DNA of 64,000 nucleotides, taken from contig AP017991.1 of assembly GCA_003609755.1 (NCBI GenBank), positions 3,521,001 through 3,585,000 on the forward strand. Direction: 5' to 3'. This stretch comes from Planktothrix agardhii NIES-204 (lineage in GTDB: Bacteria > Cyanobacteriota > Cyanobacteriia > Cyanobacteriales > Microcoleaceae). Under the pieces are notes generated by a model. It ran no database searches, was not told the DNA's origin, and saw only the letters and a program-made list of their open reading frames with translations. This document shows, piece after piece, positions 35,530-43,910 of the stretch. Position numbers and translations under genes: made by a program. Positions within the stretch are counted from its first letter, which is position 1. The number at the start of each line of letters is the position of its first letter.

Positions 35530-35697
35530 AGCTTCGCCCTTCTAGGGCGACTTTAAAAAGCCATTAATAAATTAGGCAGGACACACCTTAATATAAGTAG
35601 GAAGCAGTTAACCTCTACTGTTTTAGGTGTAAACCTATTGCAGCAAGCCGAGTCATTGAACGAAGAATCCTCGTCGCTTTAGCGCGAGGAGTGTCAA
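35530..35697 (+). ncRNA. Relic of an IS200/IS605-type right end / omega-RNA, without tnpB
   Basis: This stretch looks like the 3' end of a cyanobacterial IS200/IS605 unit. A hairpin TCGCCCTTCTAGGGCGA (35534-35550) and a conserved-looking middle lead into AGCCGAGTCATTGAACGAAG. A terminal hairpin CCTCGTCGCTTTAGCGCGAGG (35669-35689) ends in AGTGTCAA. In such elements this region is both the transposon right end and the scaffold of the RNA guide used by TnpB. No tnpA or tnpB frame lies nearby. It occupies most of the 341-bp gap upstream of ebsA. I recognised it by pattern memory; no alignment was run. Confidence 0.55.
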
Positions 35698-35791
35698 TAA
35701 ACAAAGCCAAAATATTAGAATTCTTTTTGAGGATTGGATGACAACTGGGCTAAATTGAGAGTAGTAATCCGATCGCGGGAGTAACAAATCT

Positions 35792-36181
35792 ATGACTGAC
35801 ACCACAGTGGCTCTGACCCAACTAAAAGCGGCTGAGAAACGGGAAATTGGGGTCTACCTGCCCTACTATGATGAGAAGAAGCGCAAATACTTAGCCTATT
35901 CGATTAGTCTATATAAAGAGAAAAGTTTGGAAGGCGCTCGCAATATTGATGGTGGGGATGGAATTCCTTTTGTGGCAACTTGGAATGTTTCTTCTTTACC
36001 CGCCGATTTAACCCGTTGTCGAGTACAGTTTGATGGCAATGCCGATCTCAGTTATGAAGTCATCCTGTCCAACCACGAGTTTATTAAGTATTTAATTGAA
36101 GTTCTGCAAAATTTTAGCCGGACTCGTACCGTTGATTTTTCTCAAGATTTCTACAAGAAACTTTTGCATTTGGATCATTAA
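35792..36181 (+). CDS. ebsA: EbsA-like protein (type IV pilus/secretion related)
   Basis: The 129-residue soluble protein contains EIGVYLPYY, GARNIDGGDGIPFVATW, PADLTRCRVQFDG and SYEVILSNHEFIKYLIEVL. This matches a conserved cyanobacterial family that includes EbsA of Synechococcus elongatus, a protein needed for type IV pilus assembly and for biofilm self-suppression. The identification is from memory of the family. It is followed 155 bp downstream by a BioD/DRTGG protein on the same strand. The promoter region holds a transposon-end relic. Confidence 0.65.
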   Translation: MTDTTVALTQLKAAEKREIGVYLPYYDEKKRKYLAYSISLYKEKSLEGARNIDGGDGIPFVATWNVSSLPADLTRCRVQFDGNADLSYEVILSNHEFIKYLIEVLQNFSRTRTVDFSQDFYKKLLHLDH

Positions 36182-36336
36182 ATAAGGATTCACTCTACAA
36201 TAGAAAGGCTAGGGTCAAACCCTGAGAATTTCTTCTGAAAAGACTGATAACTAAAAGTATTTTAAGGATTCAGTCTAACGGGGGAAAATATCATAATTTT
36301 TTGAATTAATCGATAACAAATTGAGGAGTAAATTTC

Positions 36337-37431
36337 GTGACTGAGTTTGGAAAGTCTATATTAATCGGGTCAACAGAGCCTTACACCGGTAAATCAGCAA
36401 TCGCCTTGGGTCTGGGTCATCTGTTTCAGGATAAAGGGTTAAAGATAGTTTATGGTAAGCCTTTAGCTACCGATATCAGTGACGACGATGAATCCTTTGA
36501 TACTGATCTTCAGTTTGTGGCTCAAACCTTAAAATTATCTCAAGAGCAATTGCGATTTCCGATTTTGACCTTGGATGAAACCACAATTTATCGGCGTTTA
36601 CAGGGGGAAGATTCAGTCAAATATATTGAATCCCTGACTTCCTATCAACAAACATCCTCTGCTGATTTGATTTTACTCGAAGGGCCAAGAACCTTACAAG
36701 AGGGGCTGTTATTTGGTTTATCTGTTCCTCAAATTGCGGATCAACTAGACGCGTCAGTTTTGTTAGTGACCCGTTTGCATTCCCATTTGGCATTAGATGA
36801 TTTACTGTACGCTCAACAACGTTTAGGCGATCGCTTATTAGGTATTATTATTAATGATGTTCCCCCCGAAGAACTAGAAGTTACAACCACTTGTATCCAA
36901 CCATTTTTGGAAGCACAAGGGATTCCAGTATTTGGAGTTTTACCCAGAAATCCTATTTTACGAAGTGTCACGGTCAAAGAGTTAGTTAAACAGTTGAAGG
37001 CCCAGGTTCTTTGTGGTCGGGAACGCTTAGATTTGATGGTGGAAAGTCTAAGTGTTGGGGCGATGAATGTGAGTTCCGCGATGAAGTATTTTGATAAATC
37101 CGTGAATATGGCTGTGGTTACCGGAGGTGATCGCACGGATATTCAACTTGCTGCTTTAGAAAAATCTACTAACTGTTTAATTCTAACTGGTCAACTTCCC
37201 CCCGCGCCAATGGTATTAAGTCGGGCTGAAGATTTAGAAGTTCCCGTCCTTTCGGTTGATTTAGACACCTTATCAACGGTAGAAATTATTGATCGAACTT
37301 TTGGTCAAGTTCGTCTCCATGAGCCAATCAAAGTTGCTGCTGTGAATCAACTCATGGACAAACATTTTGAACTGGATCGTTTTATTCAATGGTTAGGAAT
37401 TTCCCTACCTGTGTCAGCAAGCCCGAATTAA
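36337..37431 (+). CDS. BioD-like P-loop plus DRTGG protein (Pta N-terminal type)
   Basis: The 364-residue product has an N-terminal dethiobiotin-synthetase-like P-loop domain with Walker A GSTEPYTGKSA and ILLEGPRTLQEG. It is followed by a DRTGG domain (about 220-330; GGDRTDIQLAALE). This is the regulatory front half of long phosphotransacetylases, but the catalytic PTA_PTB domain is absent and the protein ends soon after the DRTGG domain. It should not be called a phosphotransacetylase. The function is unknown; a nucleotide-sensing role is inference. Confidence 0.85.
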   Translation: MTEFGKSILIGSTEPYTGKSAIALGLGHLFQDKGLKIVYGKPLATDISDDDESFDTDLQFVAQTLKLSQEQLRFPILTLDETTIYRRLQGEDSVKYIESLTSYQQTSSADLILLEGPRTLQEGLLFGLSVPQIADQLDASVLLVTRLHSHLALDDLLYAQQRLGDRLLGIIINDVPPEELEVTTTCIQPFLEAQGIPVFGVLPRNPILRSVTVKELVKQLKAQVLCGRERLDLMVESLSVGAMNVSSAMKYFDKSVNMAVVTGGDRTDIQLAALEKSTNCLILTGQLPPAPMVLSRAEDLEVPVLSVDLDTLSTVEIIDRTFGQVRLHEPIKVAAVNQLMDKHFELDRFIQWLGISLPVSASPN

Positions 37432-37467
37432 GAATTAAGAAAAGAAGTTCTCCTAATTCTTAATTCT
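37431..37467. terminator. Bidirectional A/T-rich hairpin between convergent genes
   Basis: AGAATTAAGA (37431-37440) pairs with TCTTAATTCT (37458-37467) across a 17-nt loop, at the end of the DRTGG gene and just past the stop of the convergent SdrD-repeat gene. The position and A/T ends fit a shared terminator. The stem has no GC-rich core. Confidence 0.45.
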
Positions 37468-37478
37468 ACCCACTCTAA

Positions 37479-39221
37479 CTAAGCAGGTAATGGGGGAACG
37501 GTTTGAACCCATCCGGGTTGTTGAACTTCCCGCAACACATAATTACCAGGAGGAACGTTAGTAAAGGTATAACTACCATTTGCTCCCGTTACGGTTGTGG
37601 GTTCGGTGGGGTCAATAACGCCGTTACCATTGCCATCAATATAAATTGTCCAACCCTGCAAAGGGGTTTCAGCTGCATCAAACAAACTATTGGCATTCGC
37701 ATCATTGAACTTTATGCCGCTGATAGAACCGAATTGACGGTTGCCAAAGTTAACAATAGCATTCGTGCCACCAGTGATGCCAACGGGGCCAGGGTTAGGA
37801 GTCGTTTGTGTCCATCCAGGTTGCTGTACTTCCCGCAGGGTGTAATTTCCTACGGGAACATTCGCAAAGGAGTAGCGACCATCCGCACCTGTAACGGCAG
37901 CTGCTTCTGTGGCTTCAAGCCTGCCATTGCCGTTGGCATCAATAAAAATCGTCCACCCGGGTAGGGGGGCTTCACCGGCATCCAGTAGGGCATTACCGTT
38001 GTTATCACTAAACTTTAAACCGGTGATGTTTCCTAATTGGTTGTTACCAAAGTTAATTCCAGTGATATTAGCTCCCCCAGTTAGGTTCACCGGGCCAGGG
38101 TTCGGGGTGGTTTGTGTCCATCCAGGTTGCTGGACTTCTCGAAGACTATAGTTACCCGGGGGAATATTCGCGAAAGCATAAGCACCCGTGGCATTCGTTA
38201 CCGCAGTTGGTTCTGTGGTTTCCAGGGTGCCATTGCCATTGGCATCAATAAAAATCGTCCATCCTGCCAAGCCTACTTCCCCTGTATCGAAGGTGGCATT
38301 GCTATTGAGATCATCAAATTTGATCCCACTAATCGAACCAAACTGACGGTTACCAAAGTTAATAATGGCATTAGTTCCACCCGTGACTCCAACAGCACCG
38401 GGGTTGGGTGTGGTTTGTGTCCATCCGGCTTGCTGTACTTCTCGAATGGTATAACTAGCTGGTGGAAGATTACCGAAGGTATAACGACCATCAGCGCCTG
38501 TCACGGCTGTTCCTTCTCCGGCATCAAGAATGCCATTAGCATTACCATCGGCAAAAATTGTCCAGCCCTGTAATGGGGTTTCCCCGGCATCAAATAAAGC
38601 GTTACCGTTATTATCGTTGAATTTAATCCCTGTAATCGTCCCAGATTGGTTGTTACCAAAGTTAATTCCAGTAATATTGGCTCCTCCAGTCACACCCACT
38701 GGGGCGGGGTTAACTGTAGTTTGTACCCATCCAGGCTGCTGTACTTCTCGGATGGTATAGTTGCCTGGAGTTAAGTTACCGAAAGCATAAGCACCCGTGG
38801 CATTCGTTACCGTGCTGGGTTCTGTTGCTTCGAGGGTTCCATTATTGTTGGCATCAATAAAGATATTCCATCCGGCTAAAGCGGGTTCCCCCGTTGTTAG
38901 CAGGCTATCACGATTGAGATCGTTAAATTTAATTCCACTGATGGAGCCTAATTGAGTATTCCCGAAGTTAATACCGTTGAGGTTTTGTCCTGAAGCTAAT
39001 GAAACAGGAGCCGGGTTTTGGCGACCTTCCCTAGTAATCGTGTCAATATTAGGGTCTACAGGTACTGTGAGATCCTGGGTTTCTAATATGGTAACCGGGA
39101 TCGCAGGAACTAGGCCACCAGCACTCAAACCCAAGGAAGGGGGCAGTTCTAATGGTTGCTCTCCACTAAAAAGAGGAATCGCGGTAGCGGATGGTGAATC
39201 AAGTGAAAATACAGCGTCCAT
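37479..39221 (-). CDS. SdrD B-like repeat protein, surface/extracellular type
   Basis: The 580-residue protein is almost entirely five ~100-residue SdrD_B/Cna-B-like domains (about 91-191, 192-290, 291-391, 392-490, 491-580). Each begins GSISGIKFND- or GTITGIKFND-like, carries an EF-hand-like DANGNGTLEATE calcium loop, then YTIREVQQPGWVQT. Repeats 1 and 3 end NITGINFGNNQ and repeats 2 and 4 end TNAIINFGNRQ, giving a period-two superrepeat. The fifth unit is cut after PGWVQTVPP. No signal peptide is visible, so export may use a type I-like route (inference). The N-terminal 90 residues are Ser/Pro-rich. Confidence 0.85.
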   Translation of the reverse strand: MDAVFSLDSPSATAIPLFSGEQPLELPPSLGLSAGGLVPAIPVTILETQDLTVPVDPNIDTITREGRQNPAPVSLASGQNLNGINFGNTQLGSISGIKFNDLNRDSLLTTGEPALAGWNIFIDANNNGTLEATEPSTVTNATGAYAFGNLTPGNYTIREVQQPGWVQTTVNPAPVGVTGGANITGINFGNNQSGTITGIKFNDNNGNALFDAGETPLQGWTIFADGNANGILDAGEGTAVTGADGRYTFGNLPPASYTIREVQQAGWTQTTPNPGAVGVTGGTNAIINFGNRQFGSISGIKFDDLNSNATFDTGEVGLAGWTIFIDANGNGTLETTEPTAVTNATGAYAFANIPPGNYSLREVQQPGWTQTTPNPGPVNLTGGANITGINFGNNQLGNITGLKFSDNNGNALLDAGEAPLPGWTIFIDANGNGRLEATEAAAVTGADGRYSFANVPVGNYTLREVQQPGWTQTTPNPGPVGITGGTNAIVNFGNRQFGSISGIKFNDANANSLFDAAETPLQGWTIYIDGNGNGVIDPTEPTTVTGANGSYTFTNVPPGNYVLREVQQPGWVQTVPPLPA

Positions 39222-39415
39222 AAAATAAATTGTCCTTTTATGACAAGTAATTGACGACTCTTTATGATTTTTCGGATAAAAACTAGGAATCTGGCTATCA
39301 TGCTACCCTATATTTTCATTTTCATCTAGTTTAGAAGTTAGAGAATTTAATTTCGGGAGAGGGAATAGGGCATGGGGAATATTGCTACAGTTATCGAAAA
39401 AATGGGTTTAAAACC

Positions 39416-39432
39416 CCGTCCTTCTAGGACGG
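39416..39432. repeat. CGTCCTTCTAGGACG hairpin in a 355-bp intergenic gap
   Basis: CCGTCCTTCTAGGACGG is a perfect palindrome with flanks TTTAAAACC and CTTTAT, like the first hairpin of cyanobacterial IS200/IS605 right ends (compare 35534). Nothing else of that element is present. The remaining gap 39222-39576 holds the divergent upstream regions of the SdrD-repeat gene and malQ. No other feature was seen there. Confidence 0.45.
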
Positions 39433-39576
39433 CTTTATATTGGGTTGTCTATTGACATCTATTTTTTAGAACTATTTTTGTCAAAGCCTAACATTTTTCA
39501 GCAGTTCCCTATCTTTAGAAAGATGCAATGGGTTTTAATTTATGGTAATTTCGTAAAAATAAAAAATTAGCCTAAT

Positions 39577-41091
39577 ATGACCATGTTATTTCAACGTTCT
39601 AGTGGGATTTTACTTCATCCTACTTCTTTTCCCAGTCAACATGGAATTGGAGACCTAGGAAAATCCGCTTATGAATTTATTGATTTTTTACAACAAAGTG
39701 GTTATAAATTGTGGCAGATATTACCCCTGGGGCCAACAGGAGAAGAACATTCTCCTTATATTATGAATTATAGTACCTTTGCGGGTAATCCGTTAATGAT
39801 TAGTTTAGAAGAATTAGCCCAGGAAAGATTATTAGAAACTGAAGAAATTATTCCCTTAGAGGGGAGAGACCCTAACCAGGTTAATTTTGAAGCGGTTATT
39901 CCCCACAAAACCTTATATCTCAAAAAAGCCTACACTCGCTTTCAAGAACAATTAGACCAACACCCTTCTCCTGGCTTTGAAAAATTTTGTCAAAAACACG
40001 CTTCTTGGTTAAATGATTATGCCCTATTTATGGCTTTATTAGAAGCCCATGGGGGTCAAAGCTGGAATAATTGGGAACCCGCTTTAGCCCATCGAGATCC
40101 CGATGCGTTAAAAGTCAAAACCGAAGAATTAAAAGAAGCCATAGCTTATCAAAAATTTCTGCAATTTATCTTTTTCAAACAATGGGAAAAATTGCGTCAA
40201 TATGCCAATAAAAAAGGAATAAAAATTATTGGAGATATTTCTATTTATGTATGTTATAATAGTGTCGAAGTTTGGTCAAATCCTAATTTATTTCAACTAG
40301 ATTCTGAAACTTTAGAACCCATTTATATTGCCGGAGTTCCCCCGGATTTCTTTAGTGAAACCGGACAATTATGGGGGAATCCAATTTATAATTGGGAGGA
40401 ACTAAAAAACACAAAATTTGCTTGGTGGATTGAACGATTTAAAGCTACCTTGGAATATGCAGATTATGTTCGGATTGACCATTTTCGAGCCTTTGAAGCC
40501 TATTGGCGGGTTCCTGGTTACGAAAAAAATGCGATTAAGGGTGAATGGATTAAAGCACCAGGTTATGAATTTTTTGATACCCTCAAACAACAGTTAGGAG
40601 ATTTACCAGTTTTAGCAGAAGATTTGGGAATTATTACCCCAGAAGTGGAACAATTGCGAGATCATTATAATTTCCCAGGAATGAAAATTTTACAATTTGC
40701 TTTTGGTGGGGATGCCAATAATGTTTATCTTCCCCATCATTATATTCAAAATTGTTTGGTTTATACAGGAACCCATGATAATGATACGGCTATCGGTTGG
40801 TGGGAAACTGCCAGTCCCGCAGAAAAACAACATTTTGCTGAATATTTGGGTTATGCTTCTCCCGATGAAATCACTAATATTAACTGGGTGTTAATTCGTT
40901 TAGCCTTAAGTTCCCTTGCCAGTTTAGCGATTATTCCTCTCCAAGATATTCTTAATTTAGGGCATGATGCCAGAATGAATGATCCGAGTCATAATCATGG
41001 AAATTGGCGCTGGCGTTATCAAAGTTCAGAATTATTAACTCAGGAATTAAGCGATCGCTTATTCAAGTTAAATCAACTTTATAGCCGATAA
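39577..41091 (+). CDS. malQ: 4-alpha-glucanotransferase (amylomaltase, GH77)
   Basis: MalQ (DPE1 type) transfers maltooligosaccharide units during glycogen breakdown. The product has 504 residues, normal for GH77. The start ssGILLHPTSFPS (here SGILLHPTSFPSQHGIGDLG) is the family signature. Catalytic residues are the nucleophile Asp in VRIDHFRAFEAYW, the acid/base Glu in LAEDLGI and the stabilising Asp in YTGTHDNDT. It is monocistronic. The last base is followed by a broken gene on the other strand. Confidence 0.96.
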   Translation: MTMLFQRSSGILLHPTSFPSQHGIGDLGKSAYEFIDFLQQSGYKLWQILPLGPTGEEHSPYIMNYSTFAGNPLMISLEELAQERLLETEEIIPLEGRDPNQVNFEAVIPHKTLYLKKAYTRFQEQLDQHPSPGFEKFCQKHASWLNDYALFMALLEAHGGQSWNNWEPALAHRDPDALKVKTEELKEAIAYQKFLQFIFFKQWEKLRQYANKKGIKIIGDISIYVCYNSVEVWSNPNLFQLDSETLEPIYIAGVPPDFFSETGQLWGNPIYNWEELKNTKFAWWIERFKATLEYADYVRIDHFRAFEAYWRVPGYEKNAIKGEWIKAPGYEFFDTLKQQLGDLPVLAEDLGIITPEVEQLRDHYNFPGMKILQFAFGGDANNVYLPHHYIQNCLVYTGTHDNDTAIGWWETASPAEKQHFAEYLGYASPDEITNINWVLIRLALSSLASLAIIPLQDILNLGHDARMNDPSHNHGNWRWRYQSSELLTQELSDRLFKLNQLYSR

Positions 41092-41094
41092 AAA

Positions 41095-41236
41095 TAGCGA
41101 TAAAATTCCAATCATTAACAACTTCTCCTTGCAAGAAATGTATCCAAGTCTCAATATTGCGCTTAGGAATAAAGATAGCAATAGCTTCATCAGATCGACG
41201 CTCTGGCTGGGAATCTTCACTAAGAGAATTTGTTAA
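41095..41236 (-). pseudogene. C-terminal or internal gene fragment
   Basis: On the minus strand a ~45-codon frame reads LSEDSQPERRSDEAIAIF, then IPKRNIETWIHFLQGEVVN, and runs into the end of malQ. The composition is that of a real protein and the frame is bounded by a stop at 41239. It resembles fragments of TOPRIM-like accessory proteins, but I would not name the family. It is likely a remnant left by deletion. Confidence 0.35.
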
Positions 41237-41305
41237 CTAATTTAGTCGCTCCTGCAATTTTAAAAAAATCCTATTAAAAACCCGTTGTTGCGCGAAGCGC
41301 TATAA

Positions 41306-41941
41306 TTACTGATTTAAGGTTTGGCGAAATGATTTGGCGGCAACTAAAGGATTAGGATGTTGTACATATTCTGCCAATATTGTTAAATTGATATCGGGGA
41401 GAATTTCACTATTATTGATTAATTCATAGCCTGATGTTTGCTGAAATTGTTCGACATTTTCAGACCGAAAATGATAAACTAAAAACCGATTATTTTGCCA
41501 AAACCAAACCTCACGGACTCCCAATCTTTGATAAACTTCTAAACGATTAATTCCCCCACTGGTAATTACAACTTCAATTGCTAAATCAGGAATTTCCTGA
41601 TTACTTCCAATACAATAACTTTCATCGGGTTCGGTTCCCCCACGTTGTTCTGGGTTTCGCAATGTCATCGAACCTGTGGGATAATATTCCGTATCCGTTT
41701 CCAAAAAATAAATCAGTAATAAATCTCCAATTAGAGTTTTAATCCTTTCATGGTTGCGACTTGGTGACATAACTTCTAAAATTCCATCCAAATAGGTTAA
41801 GCGAAATTCCAAACTATCCCCTAATTGAGTTAATAGGGTTTCATAATATTCCCAACTCACCTTATCCGTGATATAACGAACTTCTGAATCTTGCAGGTTT
41901 TCATCAGGATTAAGTAAAGTTTCCAGTTGATTAGCTAACAT
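41306..41941 (-). CDS. Uma2-family protein, tandem copy 1
   Basis: The 211-residue product has the Uma2/DUF820 core: LTYLDGILEVMSPSRNHERI, TEPDESYCIG and IPDLAIEVVITSGGINRLEVY. The nuclease-like Asp and Glu lie in PDLAIEV. The protein is nearly identical to the gene at 42003, differing mainly at about residues 18-20, 68-76 and 167-168. A palindromic GTTGTTGCGC repeat lies just after the stop. Uma2 proteins may act as nucleases, but this is unproven. Confidence 0.9.
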   Translation of the reverse strand: MLANQLETLLNPDENLQDSEVRYITDKVSWEYYETLLTQLGDSLEFRLTYLDGILEVMSPSRNHERIKTLIGDLLLIYFLETDTEYYPTGSMTLRNPEQRGGTEPDESYCIGSNQEIPDLAIEVVITSGGINRLEVYQRLGVREVWFWQNNRFLVYHFRSENVEQFQQTSGYELINNSEILPDINLTILAEYVQHPNPLVAAKSFRQTLNQ

Positions 41942-42002
41942 AGTTATTTCTCCTATTTAAAAAAATTAAATCAAAAACCCGTTGTTGCGCGAAGCACTAT
42001 AA

Positions 42003-42638
42003 TTATTGATTTAAGGTTTGGCGAAATGATTTGGCGGCAACTAAAGGATTAGGATGTTGTACATATTCTGCTAATATTGTTAAATTGATATCGGGAAGAA
42101 TTTCACTATTATTGATTAATTCATACCCTGATGTTTGCTGAAATTGTTTGATATTTTCAGACCGAAAATGATAAACTAAAAACCGATTATTTTGCCAAAA
42201 CCAAACCTCACGGACTCCCAATCTTTGATAAACTTCTAAACGATTAATTCCCCCACTGGTAATTACAACTTCAATTGCTAAATCAGGAATTTCCTGATTA
42301 CTTCCAATACAATAACTTTCATCGGGTTCGGTTCCCCCACGTTGTTCTGGGTTTCGCAACGTCATCGAACCTGTGGGATAATATTCCGTATCTGTTTCCA
42401 AAAAATAGATTTCTAAAAGGGTTCCAATTTGGGTTTTAATCCTTTCATGGTTGCGACTTGGTGACATAATTTCTAAAATTCCATCCAAATAGGTTAAGCG
42501 AAATTCCAAACTATCCCCTAATTGAGTTAATAGGGTTTCATAATATTCCCAACTCACCTTATCCGTGATATAACGAACTTCTGAACCTGGTAGGTTTTCA
42601 TCAGGATTAAGTAAAGTTTCTAGTTTACTCGCCAACAT
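42003..42638 (-). CDS. Uma2-family protein, tandem copy 2
   Basis: The 211-residue paralogue lies 697 bp from copy 1, on the same strand, with a 61-bp spacer. The two share the flanking 'AAAAACCCGTTGTTGCGC' repeat on both sides, indicating unequal recombination between repeats. Differences are a handful of residues clustered in the helix after HERIKT (TQIGTLLEIYFLE here, TLIGDLLLIYFLE in copy 1). Both are intact. Confidence 0.9.
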   Translation of the reverse strand: MLASKLETLLNPDENLPGSEVRYITDKVSWEYYETLLTQLGDSLEFRLTYLDGILEIMSPSRNHERIKTQIGTLLEIYFLETDTEYYPTGSMTLRNPEQRGGTEPDESYCIGSNQEIPDLAIEVVITSGGINRLEVYQRLGVREVWFWQNNRFLVYHFRSENIKQFQQTSGYELINNSEILPDINLTILAEYVQHPNPLVAAKSFRQTLNQ

Positions 42639-42730
42639 AATTAGTTCTCCTCTTATATCAAAAACCCGTTGTTGCGCTTCAGCGCATCCTAAAACTTCTC
42701 ATTAAAAAAATTAACCCCCTAATTCCTATC

Positions 42731-43672
42731 CTAACTTAATTTTAAAACATCCGTAAAAGTTGAACAATGGGCTGGTAAATCATAAACCCCAGGATGGATA
42801 GGATTTTGATAATTAAAATGGCGATAATCTAAGCAAAAACGATCCCAATCTGCCATTTGGATTCTAAATAACCAGATAAAAAAGTTAGCCAAACCCGGAG
42901 ATAAATTAAACCTAAAATAAATCCGTTTATGGTAATATTCACAAGCTGTTTCTACCAATTGATTTAAAGTAATTGCCGGATTTCCTAAAACAAATTGTTC
43001 CGTTTCTTGAGAAATTGGAGGATGATTAACCAAATAATACACCACTTGAGCAATATCGGCAGAATGAATAAAATGAAAACTCGAATCTGCTTGAAACCAA
43101 CGAATTAAATTCATCCATTTCACCACATCAGAAATACCCCCAGATAAATGAGAATAGGGTTTATTGGGTTCTCCTCCTAAAACTAAAGTCGGAAATAATA
43201 CCCTTAAATGCGGTAAATTAGGAGCTATTTTTAATAATTCCTGTAAACATTCATATTTAGTTCTAATATAATCCGTGCCAATTTCTCCCGCTTCCGGTAA
43301 TAAATTATTATTTCTATCTAAAATACTAGCAGTTGAAAAATATAAAATTTGTTCGCAAATTTGAGGATTTAATAATTTCACTAACTCCAAATTTGCCTTA
43401 ACATTAACCTCTAAAACCTCTTGATATCCTCCCCAAGCGGTAGCAATTAAAATCACCGTATTAATTGTAGGTAATAAATCTTTGAATTGATCAATTTCTC
43501 TTAAATCCCCCTGAATAATATGAATACCCGGACGACTCTGATAATCAAATCCTAATTTTTCGGGATTTCTGACGAGTAGAAATAATTCATCTTCGGTATT
43601 TTGAATTAGTTTTTCGACAAGATAATGACCAATACAACCACTCGCACCAGTAACAAAAATTCGTTTTTTCAT
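42731..43672 (-). CDS. NAD-dependent epimerase/dehydratase (extended SDR)
   Basis: The 313-residue product begins with the Rossmann motif TGASGCIGHYL. It has the adenine-binding GDLRE and a STASILDR segment with the catalytic Ser and a YxxxK-like pattern (DYIRTKYECL, Tyr and Lys present). This is an atypical extended SDR. The substrate is unknown; nucleotide-sugar or lipid-linked substrates are typical. The C-terminal third has an unusual aromatic-rich stretch (FFIWLFRIQMADWDRF) that could be membrane-associated. The gene is upstream of the Uma2 pair and downstream of hemE on the same strand. Confidence 0.82.
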   Translation of the reverse strand: MKKRIFVTGASGCIGHYLVEKLIQNTEDELFLLVRNPEKLGFDYQSRPGIHIIQGDLREIDQFKDLLPTINTVILIATAWGGYQEVLEVNVKANLELVKLLNPQICEQILYFSTASILDRNNNLLPEAGEIGTDYIRTKYECLQELLKIAPNLPHLRVLFPTLVLGGEPNKPYSHLSGGISDVVKWMNLIRWFQADSSFHFIHSADIAQVVYYLVNHPPISQETEQFVLGNPAITLNQLVETACEYYHKRIYFRFNLSPGLANFFIWLFRIQMADWDRFCLDYRHFNYQNPIHPGVYDLPAHCSTFTDVLKLS

Positions 43673-43686
43673 ATTATTAATAATTA

Positions 43687-43746
43687 GGCGGGTTTAGTTA
43701 ATTTGTTGGTGGGGGTATTCAAGATTGATTTGAACTCTCCCCTACA
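43687..43746. repeat. GGCGGGTTT hairpin element, copy 4 (degenerate)
   Basis: GGCGGGTTTAGTTAATTTG at the left and GAACTCTCCCCTAC at the right resemble the other copies, but the right arm has decayed. A CACAAAGACAC interspersed repeat and an inverted GCGCTTAAGCGCAACAAC (43871-43888) follow before hemE. I see nothing coding in 43673-43910. Confidence 0.5.
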
Positions 43747-43910
43747 ACCTCTATAAATCTTGAATATATCCTCTTTGTGTCTTCGTGTCTTTGTGTTTTT
43801 TTTCAGAAAATCAACAATACCAAAAACTTCCAATATGGGATTTCTAGGGCGGGGAAACCCAACCCTAGATGCGCTTAAGCGCAACAACAGCGCAACAACA
43901 GAATTAAGGA

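Larger units (their letters stand above)
41284..42685. repeat. Three GTTGTTGCGC repeats bounding the Uma2 duplication
   Basis: Copies at 41284-41300 (GTTGTTGCGCGAAGCGC), 41981-41996 (same, one base decayed) and 42668-42685 (GTTGTTGCGCTTCAGCGC) are all preceded by AAAAACCC. They lie at the left edge, middle and right edge of the duplicated Uma2 genes and are the likely crossover sites. Confidence 0.8.

Noticed and set aside
37503-39228. Several plus-strand open frames opposite the SdrD-repeat gene
   Set aside because: They recur with the repeat period, have atypical composition and are antisense shadows of a strongly supported gene.
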